Shown here piece by piece: positions 15,580 through 24,487 of a DNA stretch of 64,000 bases; the first letter of the stretch is position 1; each line of letters begins with the position of its first letter. This DNA comes from Flavobacterium piscisymbiosum (GTDB lineage Bacteria > Bacteroidota > Bacteroidia > Flavobacteriales > Flavobacteriaceae): assembly GCF_020905295.1 (NCBI RefSeq), contig NZ_JAJJMM010000001.1, positions 62,001 through 126,000 of the forward strand. Direction: 5' to 3'. The position numbers and the translations under genes are program-made. The notes below the pieces were generated by a model. The model was given only the letters and a program-made list of their open reading frames with translations, was not told where the DNA came from and did no database searches.

Positions 15580-15624
15580 AAATCTTCTAATAAAAGGTTC
15601 AGATTTCTTACCGTCAAGGTCACA
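15580..15624 (+). repeat. 45-bp direct repeat, copy 2
   Basis: Same repeat as 14772-14816, with changes confined mostly to the middle (GGTTCAGATTTCTTACCG). The repeats are 808 bp apart and enclose the lipoprotein gene. They may be attachment-site remnants. Confidence 0.7.
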
Positions 15625-15757
15625 AAAAATTAAAACCACAAAAAAAATATTTTATTTTTCTTTTGTTTCCACCTCTATTTCAACTCATTAATCCAAAACA
15701 ATACATTTACATTAAATTAACTTAAAAGAAGGTAGTGATATTTAAAAAATAACTCCT

Positions 15758-15765
15758 TATATTTG
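15758..15765 (+). promoter_or_regulatory. -7 promoter box of tRNA-Lys
   Basis: TATATTTG matches TAnnTTTG, 22 nt before the mature tRNA 5' end. Confidence 0.6.
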
Positions 15766-15787
15766 CACCCGCATTCAAGAAAAGAAT

Positions 15788-15860
15788 GACTCGATAGCTC
15801 AGTTGGTAGAGCACATCACTTTTAATGATGGGGTCCTGGGTTCGAGCCCCAGTCGGGTCA
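15788..15860 (+). tRNA. tRNA-Lys (UUU)
   Basis: A 73-nt cloverleaf. Acceptor stem GACTCGA / TCGGGTC with discriminator A; D arm GCTC...GAGC; anticodon stem CATCA / TGATG around loop CTTTTAA (anticodon TTT, Lys); T arm CTGGG-TTCGAGC-CCCAG. CCA is not encoded. A -7 box precedes it and a terminator follows. It marks the border between the accessory region on the left and ordinary chromosome on the right. Confidence 0.97.
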
Positions 15861-15865
15861 CAAAA

Positions 15866-15897
15866 AAAAGGTCAAGTATTAATTTACTTGACCTTTT
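15866..15897 (+). terminator. tRNA-Lys terminator
   Basis: A 13-bp perfect stem AAAAGGTCAAGTA / TACTTGACCTTTT with TTAATT loop and T run, 5 nt after the tRNA. Confidence 0.9.
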
Positions 15898-15978
15898 TTC
15901 ATTTTAGGATCTTTACAGAAATGACAGACCCTCTAAAGTACTTTTTTTTCATTTAAAACAAATCTCTTATCATATTCA

Positions 15979-16749
15979 TTAATAATACTCGAAATATTGT
16001 TCGGCTATTTGATTAATCTCTCCTTTGTAATTATAAGAAGTACGCAGCAACCAATTATCATTTCTATCATATTTATAAGTATAAGTGGTCGTTTCTTTAC
16101 TACTAGAATTGGTTTTCATTATAGGATTACCAAATTCATCATTTTTATACGTAACTATACTTTTAAGTATTGGTTTATCCAAATATCCTGGCGGACTAAT
16201 ACTCCAAAACGATTCTTTTATTCTATAATTATCAGCATCATATTCATAATGTTTTTCCATATTCAGCTTCTCATCCTTACCATAATTCATATGCCCAACT
16301 AAATTTCCTTTCTCATCACGAATAAAAACTGTTTTCGACTGCAAGACACTTCCCTCATAAAACCAATAACTTACTTCATTTTTAGTCGTATCCTGTTTTA
16401 CGGTAATAAGAAATGATTGGCTCATTTTTGTTCCCGGATAATAATAGTCAGACGCATTAAGAACACCATCTGTATCATAATAATATTTCATTTCAAGTAC
16501 TTTAGCATTATAAGAAACGGAATTGGATGAAAGAAGAAAGCCTTTTTCATTATACATATTACCAATTCCCGTTTGGCATATTTTATTATTATCCGCAAGA
16601 GGTATCTCAGTGCCATCAAGAAAACATTGACCAAATGATTTTACATTCCCCTTTAAATTAACATCTTTTAGATCATTATGATTGGTTTGCGCAAGTGATA
16701 TATTAAAAGTAAAAAACAGAAGACAGGTTGTTGTTAAGAATGTTTGCAT
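15979..16749 (-). CDS. Secreted hypothetical protein with YD/RHS-like repeats
   Basis: A 256-residue protein with a Sec signal peptide (MQTFLTTTCLLFFTFNISLAQ). The mature part carries loosely repeated units with tyrosine-aspartate pairs and 'N.VG..NY', such as 'VFIRDEKGNLVGHMNYGKD', 'HYEYDADNYRIKESFW', and 'YTYKYDRNDNWLLRTSYNY'. These resemble RHS/YD-type or toxin_antitoxin-like secreted beta-strand repeats that are common in Bacteroidota. Probably periplasmic or surface. It stands alone between the tRNA-Lys terminator and the divergent AraC gene. Function unknown. Confidence 0.65.
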   Translation of the reverse strand: MQTFLTTTCLLFFTFNISLAQTNHNDLKDVNLKGNVKSFGQCFLDGTEIPLADNNKICQTGIGNMYNEKGFLLSSNSVSYNAKVLEMKYYYDTDGVLNASDYYYPGTKMSQSFLITVKQDTTKNEVSYWFYEGSVLQSKTVFIRDEKGNLVGHMNYGKDEKLNMEKHYEYDADNYRIKESFWSISPPGYLDKPILKSIVTYKNDEFGNPIMKTNSSSKETTTYTYKYDRNDNWLLRTSYNYKGEINQIAEQYFEYY

Positions 16750-16933
16750 TTTTATTATTAAGATTTCTAAGTGACACCAAAATAAACAATCTCAAGTAAA
16801 TCAAACCTCTTCTGTAACTTTTTATGATTTATTTCTTCTAATAGATAAAACCAAAATTCTTTATGTATTAATTTAGAGTACATTTAGAACCATCGAAAAT
16901 ACCTCAGCACTTAATAAAATTAATGCGATTAAC

Positions 16934-17746
16934 ATGAAACATCTGCAAAGAGGCGCATTTTACGGGCAAACCAATGAAACTATTTTACTGGACGGAATAA
17001 CCTTAACAGATACCGTTTACACCCACAGTAAAGTCGATTGGCATTATCATGAAAACGCTTATTTTACTTTTATCCTTGAAGGCAATGTTATCGAGGGAAA
17101 TAAAAAAGAGATCTACAATTGCTCTCCCGGAAGTTTGCTTTTTCATAATTGGCAGGAACCTCATTATAATATAAAACCTGACGGATTTACCAGAGGTTTT
17201 CATCTCGAAATCGAAAAACATTGGTTTGATACTATTGCATTATCAGAGGATAATTTGCAAGGAAGCATCAACATCGCAAAACCGGAAATTAAGTTTTTAA
17301 TGTATAAAGTTTTCAGAGCTGCGAAAATTGAAGGTGCTGCCGTAGATTTTTCTACACAAACATTACTGATCGAAATCTTATCAAAACTAAGCGCACACAA
17401 CAATTCATTACTATACAAAAATCCAAAATGGGTACAAATTATTGACGAAATTCTCCACGACCAGATTGGAGATACCATTTCGTTAGATTATTTATCTAAA
17501 ATAGCCGGAATACATCCGGTTCACCTGTCAAGAGATTTTTCTAAATACTTTCACTGCACTTTAAGTGAATACATGAGGAAATTAAAAGTCGAAAAAGCAC
17601 TTTCACTTCTTTCTTTACAAAAACAGTCCTTAACCGAAATCGCTTACGAATGTGGGTTTTCTGATCAAAGTCATTTTACAAGATGTTTCAAAGAGGTAAA
17701 CGGATTAAATCCTTCTGCACATTTAAAATTACTTTTAATGAAATAA
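16934..17746 (+). CDS. AraC-family transcriptional regulator
   Basis: A 270-residue protein. The N-terminal half is a cupin-like sensor domain ('HSKVDWHYHENAYFTFILEG', 'YNCSPGSLLFHNWQEPHYN'). Residues about 165-265 form the double helix-turn-helix: 'ISLDYLSKIAGIHPVHLSRD' (first HTH) and 'LTEIAYECGFSDQSHFTRCF' (second, with the family GF.D.SHF.R.F pattern). It ends at 17746, 81 nt before a serine hydrolase gene on the same strand, which is a likely target. Confidence 0.9.
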   Translation: MKHLQRGAFYGQTNETILLDGITLTDTVYTHSKVDWHYHENAYFTFILEGNVIEGNKKEIYNCSPGSLLFHNWQEPHYNIKPDGFTRGFHLEIEKHWFDTIALSEDNLQGSINIAKPEIKFLMYKVFRAAKIEGAAVDFSTQTLLIEILSKLSAHNNSLLYKNPKWVQIIDEILHDQIGDTISLDYLSKIAGIHPVHLSRDFSKYFHCTLSEYMRKLKVEKALSLLSLQKQSLTEIAYECGFSDQSHFTRCFKEVNGLNPSAHLKLLLMK

Positions 17747-17827
17747 TGCCAAATGTTAATCTGGTACAATTTTTAATGCTGGCGGCAGAATAATTTTACA
17801 CCTCAATCAAATCAATCAATCAAAAAT

Positions 17828-19492
17828 ATGAAACGAACATTATTTCTACTTGCAATCAGCCTTTTCTGTCTTACTGGCTTTAGCCAAAATACGGATCTTT
17901 TTAAAACCGAAGGAATTACGGGAGAACTTCATCAATCAAACATTGGAAAAGTTACTTTTATGGATGGCAACATTCCATTAGATCAATACAAAAAAACCGA
18001 TTTTCTTCAGTCATTCAACCTTACGTATAAATCAAATCTTAACATCAGGATTTTTCTGGATAACTCAATAACAAATTATTTACATCAATTAGCTCCCAAT
18101 TTATCGGCTGAAGAACTTGTAGAAATGGGTAATCTTCAGTTTTCTTTTTATATTGATAATAAATTCATTTATAAAGACAACATTAACTCCGGCTGTAATT
18201 TTGGGTACGGAAGCAGCAAAAATACCTCAACAACATTAAGAATCCCGCTTACCAGTTCTAAAGCCGAAAATCTTTGGGCTTTACACATGTGGGACCGTTT
18301 TAAACTTAATGGCGGAGAAAAAGCATTAACAAACGGAACTCATACGCTAAGAATCGAAGTTAGACCTTATATCATTACCAATAAAAATACCGAAGCCATA
18401 GTGGGAAATTTAATAGCAAAAGGGCAAATTAAACTGATCATAAAAACCCCCGAAGTAACTGCCAAACAAATGAAAATACAGCCAATATTGCCCAACAGCG
18501 GATGGGAAGTTTCTGATTTTCAATTTGACAAAAAGAAAATTGAATTACTAAATAAGGAAATTGCTTCATACAATCTAAAAGAAATAACAAGTGTTGTCGC
18601 CATTTATGATGGTAAACTTTTGATAGAAGAATATTTTAATGATGCCGCCAGAAATACCTTGCATGATACCCGTTCGGCAGGAAAATCTTTTGCGTCGACA
18701 CTTATGGGTTTAGCCATAAATGATGGATCTATTAAAAATGAAAATCAACCACTTAGCTCTTTTTATAATTTAAAAGACTATGCAAATTATAACATAAAAA
18801 AAGACAGCATAAAAATAAAAGACCTGCTCACGATGAGCTCTTCATTTGAAGGATCTGACGCCCATAGCGAGTCACCAGGAAACGAAGAAAACATGTATCC
18901 CACAGACAACTGGGTAAAATTTACATTGGATTTGCCTACTGATCCTACTAAAACAAATGGAGCCAAATGGGACTATTTTACGGCCGGTGTGGTACTTTTA
19001 GGAGATATTCTGGATAAAAGTGTTCCTGGCAGACTAGAAAAATACGCCGATGAAAAACTTTTCAAACCCTTAAACATTACCAATTATCAATGGCAATATA
19101 CGCCGCAAAAAGTACCAAATACAGCGGGCAGCCTGCAAATGACTTCGCTTGATTATGCCAAATATGCTCAGTTATATAAAAATAATGGCGCATGGAATGG
19201 CAAACAAATAATCCCAGCAAATTGGGTCGAAAAAACCTTTACAAAACAAATTAAGATTTCTGAGCGAGAGAACCAATTCTACAGTTATTTGTTTTGGAAT
19301 AAAACAGTCAATTACAAAGGTAAAAATTACGAAACCTATTATTGCGCCGGAAATGGCGGAAACGAATTTATAATTTTTAAAGATTTACCGCTTGTAGTAA
19401 TCATCACTTCAAAAGCTTTCAATAAACCTTACGGACATGCTCAGGCAGACAAAATAGTTCACGATTATTTATTGCCGGCGATTTTAAAATAA
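17828..19492 (+). CDS. Secreted serine hydrolase (class C beta-lactamase family)
   Basis: A 554-residue protein with a Sec signal (MKRTLFLLAISLFCLTGFSQ). An N-terminal beta-rich domain of about 200 residues is followed by a penicillin-binding-protein/class C beta-lactamase fold. The catalytic SxxK motif is 'RSAGKS' (S-A-G-K), in 'HDTRSAGKSFASTLMGLA'; 'DLLTMSSSFEG' and 'DYAKYAQLYKNNGAWNGKQI' are typical of the family. Such enzymes act on peptides or esters in the periplasm; resistance is not implied. The AraC-type gene upstream may control it. A terminator follows at 19541-19575. Confidence 0.85.
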   Translation: MKRTLFLLAISLFCLTGFSQNTDLFKTEGITGELHQSNIGKVTFMDGNIPLDQYKKTDFLQSFNLTYKSNLNIRIFLDNSITNYLHQLAPNLSAEELVEMGNLQFSFYIDNKFIYKDNINSGCNFGYGSSKNTSTTLRIPLTSSKAENLWALHMWDRFKLNGGEKALTNGTHTLRIEVRPYIITNKNTEAIVGNLIAKGQIKLIIKTPEVTAKQMKIQPILPNSGWEVSDFQFDKKKIELLNKEIASYNLKEITSVVAIYDGKLLIEEYFNDAARNTLHDTRSAGKSFASTLMGLAINDGSIKNENQPLSSFYNLKDYANYNIKKDSIKIKDLLTMSSSFEGSDAHSESPGNEENMYPTDNWVKFTLDLPTDPTKTNGAKWDYFTAGVVLLGDILDKSVPGRLEKYADEKLFKPLNITNYQWQYTPQKVPNTAGSLQMTSLDYAKYAQLYKNNGAWNGKQIIPANWVEKTFTKQIKISERENQFYSYLFWNKTVNYKGKNYETYYCAGNGGNEFIIFKDLPLVVIITSKAFNKPYGHAQADKIVHDYLLPAILK

Positions 19493-19540
19493 AATTATCG
19501 GTTTGATTTTATAATTCGCACCAAAAAACATAAAGAATTA

Positions 19541-19575
19541 AAAAAGGTAAAACATGCAATATGTTTTACCTTTTT
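19541..19575. terminator. Bidirectional terminator between convergent genes
   Basis: A 15-bp perfect stem AAAAAGGTAAAACAT / ATGTTTTACCTTTTT with GCAAT loop and flanking A and T runs. It separates the hydrolase gene (+) from the lipoprotein gene (-). Confidence 0.9.
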
Positions 19576-19625
19576 TTAATGCCATCAACAAGTCAGGCAA
19601 ATTATAAATATTCAACATAAAAGCT

Positions 19626-20330
19626 TTACTCCTGCTTAAATGCTTTCAAACTTCCGTCATCATTAAATTGTATCGAGTATCTTTCCCTACTCCCATTTAT
19701 ACTCGAAGGATACCAGCGCATCTTATTATCCCAAATAGAAACATAAGCACTTGTAAGAGGTTTTGCTCCCTCTATTTCTTTTGCTTTCTCATTGTAAGTA
19801 GACGTTACTTTGGCAACATTTACAAACTTAATTTTATTAAGTGAAACCAAACGCTTTTGAACCTCGTCCCTAACCGATAGCTGAAGAGGTTTTGGTTCAG
19901 ACCACTTACCATCTTTATAATCATAAATATCCACATATTTAGGATTTGTTGGATGCTGAAGCATCACATTAATGAGTCCGTCATTATAAAAATACAGCGT
20001 CGAATAAATAAAAATCTCTTTTCCGGCATATTGAGGCAATTTCCTCAAAGCCTCCTCTGCTTTTTCTAATTCGTTTGTATCTGTTAGAAAATTGACATTC
20101 TTTCCTTCGGTATGTATATGTCCTACAGAATGTGTTTCAATTGCTGTTTTTATAATTTGCTCAACATCAATCTGAGTATTTACCGTTGTTTCAGGTATTG
20201 TGTTTTCTTTCTCTTTTTCCTTTTGCACTAAAGTATCATTCGGCTTAAAGGTCTCATCGATAGTTTTAGTTACCTGCTCACAACTTAACAAAAGCTGACA
20301 GCAAATTAGCAGTATAATTAATTTTCTCAT
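19626..20330 (-). CDS. Hypothetical lipoprotein
   Basis: A 234-residue protein with a lipoprotein signal (MRKLIILLICCQLLLSC, lipobox LLSC). An acidic, repeat-like linker (about 30-55, rich in KEKEK and Thr) precedes a globular domain from about residue 60. No family recognised. The gene begins 2 nt after the end of the membrane-protein gene at 20333-21319, so the two form an operon. Probably an outer-membrane lipoprotein. Confidence 0.7.
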   Translation of the reverse strand: MRKLIILLICCQLLLSCEQVTKTIDETFKPNDTLVQKEKEKENTIPETTVNTQIDVEQIIKTAIETHSVGHIHTEGKNVNFLTDTNELEKAEEALRKLPQYAGKEIFIYSTLYFYNDGLINVMLQHPTNPKYVDIYDYKDGKWSEPKPLQLSVRDEVQKRLVSLNKIKFVNVAKVTSTYNEKAKEIEGAKPLTSAYVSIWDNKMRWYPSSINGSRERYSIQFNDDGSLKAFKQE

Positions 20331-20332
20331 CG

Positions 20333-21319
20333 TTAGTCTATAGTATTTAGATCGCTTGCAAAAGCAATTTTATTTGGATTTTCCGGCAGATAAAAAATCT
20401 CTATTTTTTCCTGTTTGGTAATATCGAGTTCAAGAAGCCTGATTACTTTTTTCAGACTATTGCGATGAACATGATGTTTGTTATCCGTGTACTCGAGTTC
20501 AAAACAAATCTCGGGCTGGTCATTAATATAAGTTCCGGTTTGGCTTACTTTAATCAATTTCGCCCAGGTTTTTATTCCCTTAAACTTGATCATTGATGAA
20601 CTGCCATTTAATCCTGTAAGCTTACTGTAAATAAACTTCAAAAGATATCTAAAAAACAAAAGCACCATCGGACACACAATCAGCGGATGTCCAAAACTTA
20701 TAAAGCGCCAGCCCATACCATAACTTTCTGTTCGATATGCGTAAATATAATAACCAATTACTGCAGCAACAAATACCAGCCAGCCGAATACAATAAATGC
20801 TATCCTCACTATATTTAAACCCACTTCTGTAGTGGCAATAATAAAATGCGGAGCTTCTTTGGCATCTCTGTCAAGTATTAAACTTAATTTTTTTCCCGCT
20901 TCAAAACGACGTTGGTGAGGTTTAGCATCCGTAATAACAGTCTTGCTTGTAATTTCTGTATCAGCCAGGTTTTTAAATGATAGTTCAAGTTCATAGGTAT
21001 TGAATTTCTCATTGGGTTTAGATGTTTTTACAGCGCTTAAAATTTTTGCTTCGCGCGATACTCCGCCCAACTTTAGTTTTTCTATGTTTCTTTTTGAGAT
21101 AAAAATTTGAAGAATCCATTTGTGGAAATAGCCAATTAAAACAATCAACCAAAGAATTATCGAAATCGAAACTATAATCAAAGCCAACCACGGATTTTTA
21201 TCTTTCAGCGTAGTTACATCAAATTCACTATTAACGCTATAATAAATAAGCATTGGAAACGGAATTGTAAAAAACAACATATAGAGCGCACCAAAAGCAA
21301 GGGCAAAATTTTTTCTCAT
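20333..21319 (-). CDS. Multi-TM membrane protein, DUF3592-like
   Basis: A 328-residue protein. Hydrophobic segments lie at about 5-27, 47-66, 164-188 and 207-227. Between and after them are two related soluble beta-rich segments ('LGGVSREAKILSAVKTSKPN' and 'KGIKTWAKLIKVSQTGTYIN'; 'TYELELSFKNLADTEITSK' and 'EICFELEYTDNKHHVHRN'), each matching the DUF3592 pattern. The two halves look like an internal duplication. It is the first gene of a two-gene operon with the lipoprotein at 19626-20330. Function unknown. The following 366 bp (21320-21685) show no feature I can name. Confidence 0.7.
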   Translation of the reverse strand: MRKNFALAFGALYMLFFTIPFPMLIYYSVNSEFDVTTLKDKNPWLALIIVSISIILWLIVLIGYFHKWILQIFISKRNIEKLKLGGVSREAKILSAVKTSKPNEKFNTYELELSFKNLADTEITSKTVITDAKPHQRRFEAGKKLSLILDRDAKEAPHFIIATTEVGLNIVRIAFIVFGWLVFVAAVIGYYIYAYRTESYGMGWRFISFGHPLIVCPMVLLFFRYLLKFIYSKLTGLNGSSSMIKFKGIKTWAKLIKVSQTGTYINDQPEICFELEYTDNKHHVHRNSLKKVIRLLELDITKQEKIEIFYLPENPNKIAFASDLNTID

Positions 21320-21685
21320 TCTTTTTAATTATTATTGGGGTTACTAATTAAAACGTTTATTTTTAGAAAAAAAACATTCCTTTTCCTGAGTATATCTATC
21401 TATTACAACATTGTTGTACAAATAGATACCAATCAAATTTACATAAAAAATTATAGCAGAAAAGAAATTAGAATAAAATCTCAATTAAGAAATGAATCCC
21501 TTTTTAAATAAAATTATCGTTTTATAAAAACAAATAGAATAACTCTAAAACACATTTTATTTACATTAGATTATAAATTTTTGTAACTAAAATCAATTAA
21601 TTACGTCTTATTTTTAACCCCTGTAAACCTTTTTAATCGGTTTTTCTAAAATACTAAGAGTCCTTATTTTCCGTCTGACATCCTA

Positions 21686-22630
21686 ATGAAATTATATTTT
21701 TCTTTTTTGCTCTTTTTTATCCTTCCTTATTTTTGCGAGGCGCAGATTGACACAACGTATATTAAACCTTTTCACAATAAAGTCTCTCTAAGAACTTATC
21801 TATCGATGAAATTTATTTCGATGGAAAAGGAAACAGATGGAGAAATTAAAAATTTCATGCCCAATACTCCGATGAGTTTAGGTTTTGGAGTTGCTATAAA
21901 AAATACCATAATCGATTTAAGCTATGGTCACAGTTTGAGTTTCCTGAAAGATGATGAAAAAGGAGAAACCAAAGCACTTGATTTTCAAATTCACCATTAC
22001 GGGAAAAAGTTCATTATAGACCTTTTTATACAAAAATATCATGGCTTTTATACTTCAGATCAATCGGATAAAAACACACAACTATATCCTGACTTAAATA
22101 TTCAGCAATATGGCGCTTTTGGCCAATATGTTTTTAACAATAAGAAATTCTCCTATAAAGCCGCTTTTAATCAAAACGAAAGACAATTAAAATCAGCAGG
22201 AAGCTTTTTGCTTGGCGGAGGAGTTTATTTTACCAAAATAGGTTCTGACAGCTCTTTTGTACACAAATCTAAAAATTCATTACGCAATTTCCAATTCGGA
22301 GTAAGTGGAGGTTATGCTTATACCTGGGCAATTAACAAAAGATGGTTTACCAGCGGATCAGCAACTATGGGGGTAAACTTTGGTACTGAAAGAATAAACG
22401 ATTTTGGCAAACAAAAGATAGAAATCTACCCTACATTTTTCCCAAGAATATCTGTTGGTTATAATAAAGAAAATTGGTCTCTTGGTCTATCATATATCAA
22501 CAACCTTATATTTTCTTCTTTCTCAGGCAATGACACTAACAACATTGCTTTATCGTCAGGAAATTTACAAATTGGATATATCTGGAGGCTAAATTCCAAT
22601 CCGTTTGTTCGTAATAAGAAATCAGATTAA
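21686..22630 (+). CDS. DUF4421-like outer-membrane protein
   Basis: A 314-residue protein with a Sec signal (MKLYFSFLLFFILPYFCEAQ). 'IDTTYIKPFHNKVSLRTYLS' just after the signal, then alternating aromatic beta strands ('FSLGLSYINNLIF'-type) and a C-terminal 'LQIGYIWRL' strand, suggest an outer-membrane beta barrel of the DUF4421 family. Single gene; followed by a TPR gene after 186 bp. Confidence 0.7.
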   Translation: MKLYFSFLLFFILPYFCEAQIDTTYIKPFHNKVSLRTYLSMKFISMEKETDGEIKNFMPNTPMSLGFGVAIKNTIIDLSYGHSLSFLKDDEKGETKALDFQIHHYGKKFIIDLFIQKYHGFYTSDQSDKNTQLYPDLNIQQYGAFGQYVFNNKKFSYKAAFNQNERQLKSAGSFLLGGGVYFTKIGSDSSFVHKSKNSLRNFQFGVSGGYAYTWAINKRWFTSGSATMGVNFGTERINDFGKQKIEIYPTFFPRISVGYNKENWSLGLSYINNLIFSSFSGNDTNNIALSSGNLQIGYIWRLNSNPFVRNKKSD

Positions 22631-22816
22631 ATAATCTTTTTTTTAACAGAAATAAAAACCTAGTTTCCAATGCTTTACTACAACAAAAAACAAATTATCC
22701 AAAAAGAATAAATTAAATAATAGTTATTTCACAAAAGAACTTTCCCAACAAAACAAAACTTTACTAAATTCGTTTCCAGAATTATTTAACCTACTAACCT
22801 AATCCCAAATTGGTTT

Positions 22817-23317
22817 ATGAAACACTTTTTAATTGCATCATTTATTATGATCACTTGCTCTACGTGGGCACAATCTGCAACTGGCTATTTTGACAAAGCC
22901 ATGAAAAAAGCCGAAGCCGGCAACACAAAAGGCGCAATTGCCGATTACACAAAAGCCATTAGCATGAATTCTAAATTCGTCGAAGCGTACCAAAATCGTG
23001 GTGTTGCAAAATTTAAACTCAACGATCTAAAAGGCGCTCAAGCTGATTTTAGCAAAACAATCGACCTCGACAGTATGAACGCAGATGCATTTACCGGCAG
23101 AGCCAATGTAAATTACAAACTAAACAACTTTAAAGAAACCGTTGACGATTGCACCTCATCACTTGGTTTAAACCCAAAAGATTATATTGCTTACAACTTA
23201 AGAGCATTAGCTTACAATAAAATGGGAGACAAAAAAAATGCCTGCAAAGATTTCTCTAAAGCAATCGAATTAGGCAGCCAGAGCGCCATAAAAAACAAAG
23301 CGACTTTTTGTAAATAA
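22817..23317 (+). CDS. Secreted TPR protein
   Basis: A 166-residue protein with a Sec signal (MKHFLIASFIMITCSTWAQ) followed by three to four TPR units ('AEAGNTKGAIADYTKAISMN', 'AYQNRGVAKFKLNDLKGAQA', 'AFTGRANVNYKLNNFKETVD', 'AYNLRALAYNKMGDKKNACK'). It is a periplasmic scaffold-like protein. A strong terminator follows directly at 23343-23379, which makes it a single-gene unit. Confidence 0.82.
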   Translation: MKHFLIASFIMITCSTWAQSATGYFDKAMKKAEAGNTKGAIADYTKAISMNSKFVEAYQNRGVAKFKLNDLKGAQADFSKTIDLDSMNADAFTGRANVNYKLNNFKETVDDCTSSLGLNPKDYIAYNLRALAYNKMGDKKNACKDFSKAIELGSQSAIKNKATFCK

Positions 23318-23342
23318 AACGTCATCAAACGCATTCAATATT

Positions 23343-23379
23343 AAAGCAATCTGTAAAAATCAGTTTTACAGATTGCTTT
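23343..23379 (+). terminator. Intrinsic terminator
   Basis: A 16-bp perfect stem AAAGCAATCTGTAAAA / TTTTACAGATTGCTTT with ATCAG loop and T run, downstream of the TPR gene. Confidence 0.9.
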
Positions 23380-23424
23380 TTTTATTCAAAAAACTTCGAC
23401 TTAATTTCATCTCAAAGTTATCCT

Positions 23425-23432
23425 TACATTTG
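23425..23432 (+). promoter_or_regulatory. -7 promoter box of the Kir channel gene
   Basis: TACATTTG fits TAnnTTTG and lies 20 nt before the start codon. Confidence 0.55.
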
Positions 23433-23452
23433 TCCTTTAATACAAACTTTTA

Positions 23453-24415
23453 ATGGCACTTTTAAAAAAGATAAACCACAAAGCACAAACCGATAAAAAC
23501 TCCGGCTTTGGTGCAAATGCAAACAGTTACGGAGGAAGATTTGTAAACAAAGACGGAACCCCTAATATCGAAAAAAGAGGCATGCATTTCTTTCGCCGCA
23601 TCAGTTGGTATCACACCATGATTGATATGCCCAACTGGAAATTCATGTCGATTTTGTTTATTTTTTACATTGTCCTCAATTTTATTTTTGCCGTTATCTA
23701 TTATGCCATTGGTATCGAACATCTCGACGGAATCGAACAATCTCAAAGCGTTTTAACCCAATTTGGCCAGGCCTATTTTTTCAGTGCACAAACTTTTACA
23801 ACGGTTGGTTACGGACACATTAGTCCAACAGGTTTTTTAACCAGTGCATTATCAGCAGCCGAAGCTTTAATTGGTTTATTAAGTTTTGCCATTGCAACAG
23901 GTTTATTTTTTGGAAGATTCAGCAAACCAACTGCATTTTTAAAATTTTCAGACAATGCCCTGATTTCACCTTACGGGAAAAACAAAGGATTAATGATACG
24001 TTTGGTCCCTTTTAAAAATACCAACTTTACAGATGCTACAGCAAAAATTACATTAGTGATGAGTGTGGAAGAAAATGGCGAGCAAACCAATAAATTTTAC
24101 AGTCTGGAACTCGAATTAGACAAAATAAATGCCCTTTCGTTAAGCTGGACTCTCGTGCATCCAATTACTGAAAACAGTCCGTTGTATAATTTTACCAAAG
24201 ACGATTTCAAAAAAATACACGGTGAGATATTCGTGTTTATAACCACTTTCGACAATATGTATAGTAACACAGTAGCCGCGAGAACATCATACACTTTTAA
24301 TGAAATCATTTATGGAGCAAAATTCGAAACTATGTACAATCGAAGCAAAGACAGTTCTAAAACAATTTTGCATTTAGATAAATTAAATAAATTCTCCAAC
24401 ATCAAATTCGATTAA
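23453..24415 (+). CDS. Inward-rectifier (Kir-type) potassium channel
   Basis: A 320-residue protein. TM1 is at about 65-90 (FMSILFIFYIVLNFIFAVIY), the pore helix and selectivity filter at about 115-125 ('AQTFTTVGYGHISP', TVGYG), TM2 at about 135-160 (ALIGLLSFAIATGLFFGRFS). The C-terminal half is a cytoplasmic immunoglobulin-like Kir domain ('FSDNALISPY', 'GLMIRLVPFKNTNFTDATAK'). It forms tetrameric K+ channels in the inner membrane, as in KirBac proteins. It has its own promoter and no operon partners. Confidence 0.93.
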   Translation: MALLKKINHKAQTDKNSGFGANANSYGGRFVNKDGTPNIEKRGMHFFRRISWYHTMIDMPNWKFMSILFIFYIVLNFIFAVIYYAIGIEHLDGIEQSQSVLTQFGQAYFFSAQTFTTVGYGHISPTGFLTSALSAAEALIGLLSFAIATGLFFGRFSKPTAFLKFSDNALISPYGKNKGLMIRLVPFKNTNFTDATAKITLVMSVEENGEQTNKFYSLELELDKINALSLSWTLVHPITENSPLYNFTKDDFKKIHGEIFVFITTFDNMYSNTVAARTSYTFNEIIYGAKFETMYNRSKDSSKTILHLDKLNKFSNIKFD

Positions 24416-24461
24416 TTCTCTAATCTTAAGAAGATTTTAAGACACATCTCAGATTTTATTC

Positions 24462-24479
24462 TATTTTTGTTCACCAAAT
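24462..24479 (+). promoter_or_regulatory. -7 box and putative CarH-type operator
   Basis: TATTTTTG (24462-24469) fits TAnnTTTG, 18 nt before the regulator ATG. The overlapping TTTGTTCACCAAAT (24466-24479) matches, at 12 of 14 positions, the palindrome at the crtI promoter. Confidence 0.5.
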
Positions 24480-24487
24480 AGCCAGTA

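Noticed and set aside
17828..19492. Antibiotic-resistance beta-lactamase
   Set aside because: The class C-like fold with an extra N-terminal domain is typical of general serine hydrolases/esterases; nothing shows drug resistance.
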